A stretch of DNA of 64,000 nucleotides, taken from NCBI GenBank assembly GCA_030374765.1, contig JARGXX010000121.1, positions 744,001-808,000 on the forward strand, given 5' to 3'. The notes under the pieces are model-generated. The model searched no databases and was not told the origin of the DNA. It saw nothing but the letters and a program-made list of their open reading frames with translations. This DNA comes from Agarophyton chilense. Taxonomy: Eukaryota; Rhodophyta; Florideophyceae; Gracilariales; Gracilariaceae. This document shows, in pieces, positions 63,315 through 64,000 of this stretch. Every line of letters begins with the position of its first letter. Positions within the stretch are counted from its first letter, which is position 1. The position numbers and the translations under genes are program-made.

Positions 63315-64000
63315 GTTTCACATCTGATCACTCGTGTGTTCATAGCTGCAAAAGATACTTTTCGAGCAACGTTATACTAGTATGTATCGTTTTTGAATGG
63401 CAACGATACACGTGAGGGCTTTCCAACATGTACCTCTACCCCACTACAGGAGACAAGCCAGTGACCACCACAATCACTTACTGTCCAACTGTGTTGATAT
63501 CTCGAATCACTTTGTTTCCTTCGACGACACCAACTGCGGCAACTGCACCCAGAGCAACGCCAAGCGCATTTCGTTCTGCTTGTTCGTGCCATCTGCACCA
63601 GCTTCTGATTTGCATACGCATGTGCGTCTCTTGGAACCCAACGAATGCTGTCGTATGACAGACACCAGCGTCTTGCCATGCGGTCGACATCCATGCTGCC
63701 ATGCGCTTCCCTCTGTTTTGCAACGAGAATCAAATGCTGTTCAGTCCGTGATTTTGTTGGAGAGCACAGCTCCTAAATTCTTTCTGTTCTGGTTTATTGC
63801 GACAAAACTGGTCCAAGATGATTCACACCGCGTTCAAATTTTGGTTTTCACAGAGGATGGAAACCAGTGTGCTCTTTGGCTGCGATGAGAGATGATGCTC
63901 CGTGACGAAAAACTTCGAGTACTTTCGGATACTAGATCGAAGTGAAACGGATCACACTTTTCAGTACTTGGTCGCTGGTGTCGCCGGCGAACACCGAGCT
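63315..64000. repeat. Segment R, copy 3, continues past the window
   Basis: It matches copies 1 and 2 from GTTTCACATCTGATC to the window edge. It lies next to the 5' side of RBR copy B, just as copy 1 lies next to copy A. Confidence 0.8.

Overview
This is eukaryotic nuclear DNA made almost entirely of transposable elements and broken gene copies. It holds four Ty3/gypsy chromodomain retrotransposons, a Ty1/copia element split by three of them, a minus-strand copia/gypsy chimera, an apparently complete Tc1-type DNA transposon, and two damaged copies of a retinoblastoma-related (RBR) gene. No bacterial operon, rRNA or complete tRNA gene was seen. The host cannot be named from this window. RBR, chromoviruses and copia elements with a Tudor-like segment between integrase and reverse transcriptase would suit an alga such as a red alga, but this is a guess.

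Layout. 1-6010: the 3' part of Ty3 element 1 (plus). 6485-9990: minus-strand copia gag-protease-integrase joined to a Ty3 integrase C-terminus and chromodomain. 9990-11500: non-coding, with one promoter-like CCAAT/TGACGTC/ATTGG cluster. 11525-14560: RBR copy A (minus). 14565-15342, 19932-20710 and 63315-64000: three copies of a segment called R. 15470-17378: a large inverted duplication carrying 111-bp tandem repeats and a zinc-finger fragment. 20711-22575 and 59402-63314: RBR copy B (minus), broken by a helical-repeat gene fragment, an inverted duplication, the copia nest and the Tc1 element.

The nest. Copia element C runs from 22576 to 59399 (230-bp LTRs, target duplication GTGCG). Three Ty3 elements lie inside it in the same orientation: element 2 (25532-35767, duplication GCAAG), element 3 (36836-47089, ACCTT/ACCTA) and element 4 (47450-58844, CTGCT). 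Removing them leaves an ordinary copia order of gag, protease, integrase, Tudor-like segment, RT and RNase H.

How the genes work together. In the Ty3 elements, plus-strand gag and pol (protease, RT, RNase H, integrase, chromodomain) would make and insert new copies. All four also carry a gene on the opposite strand between the chromodomain and the 3' LTR. It is convergent with pol, and its product is related across elements that are otherwise well diverged. Element 2 keeps an unbroken 645-codon copy although its integrase is deleted. This conserved antisense gene is the strongest candidate for an undescribed system. A second signal is a conserved double hairpin downstream of the gag stop in elements 2 and 4. 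Pol is in the -1 frame in both, and element 4 has a correctly phased GGGAAAA, so this may be a programmed -1 frameshift site.
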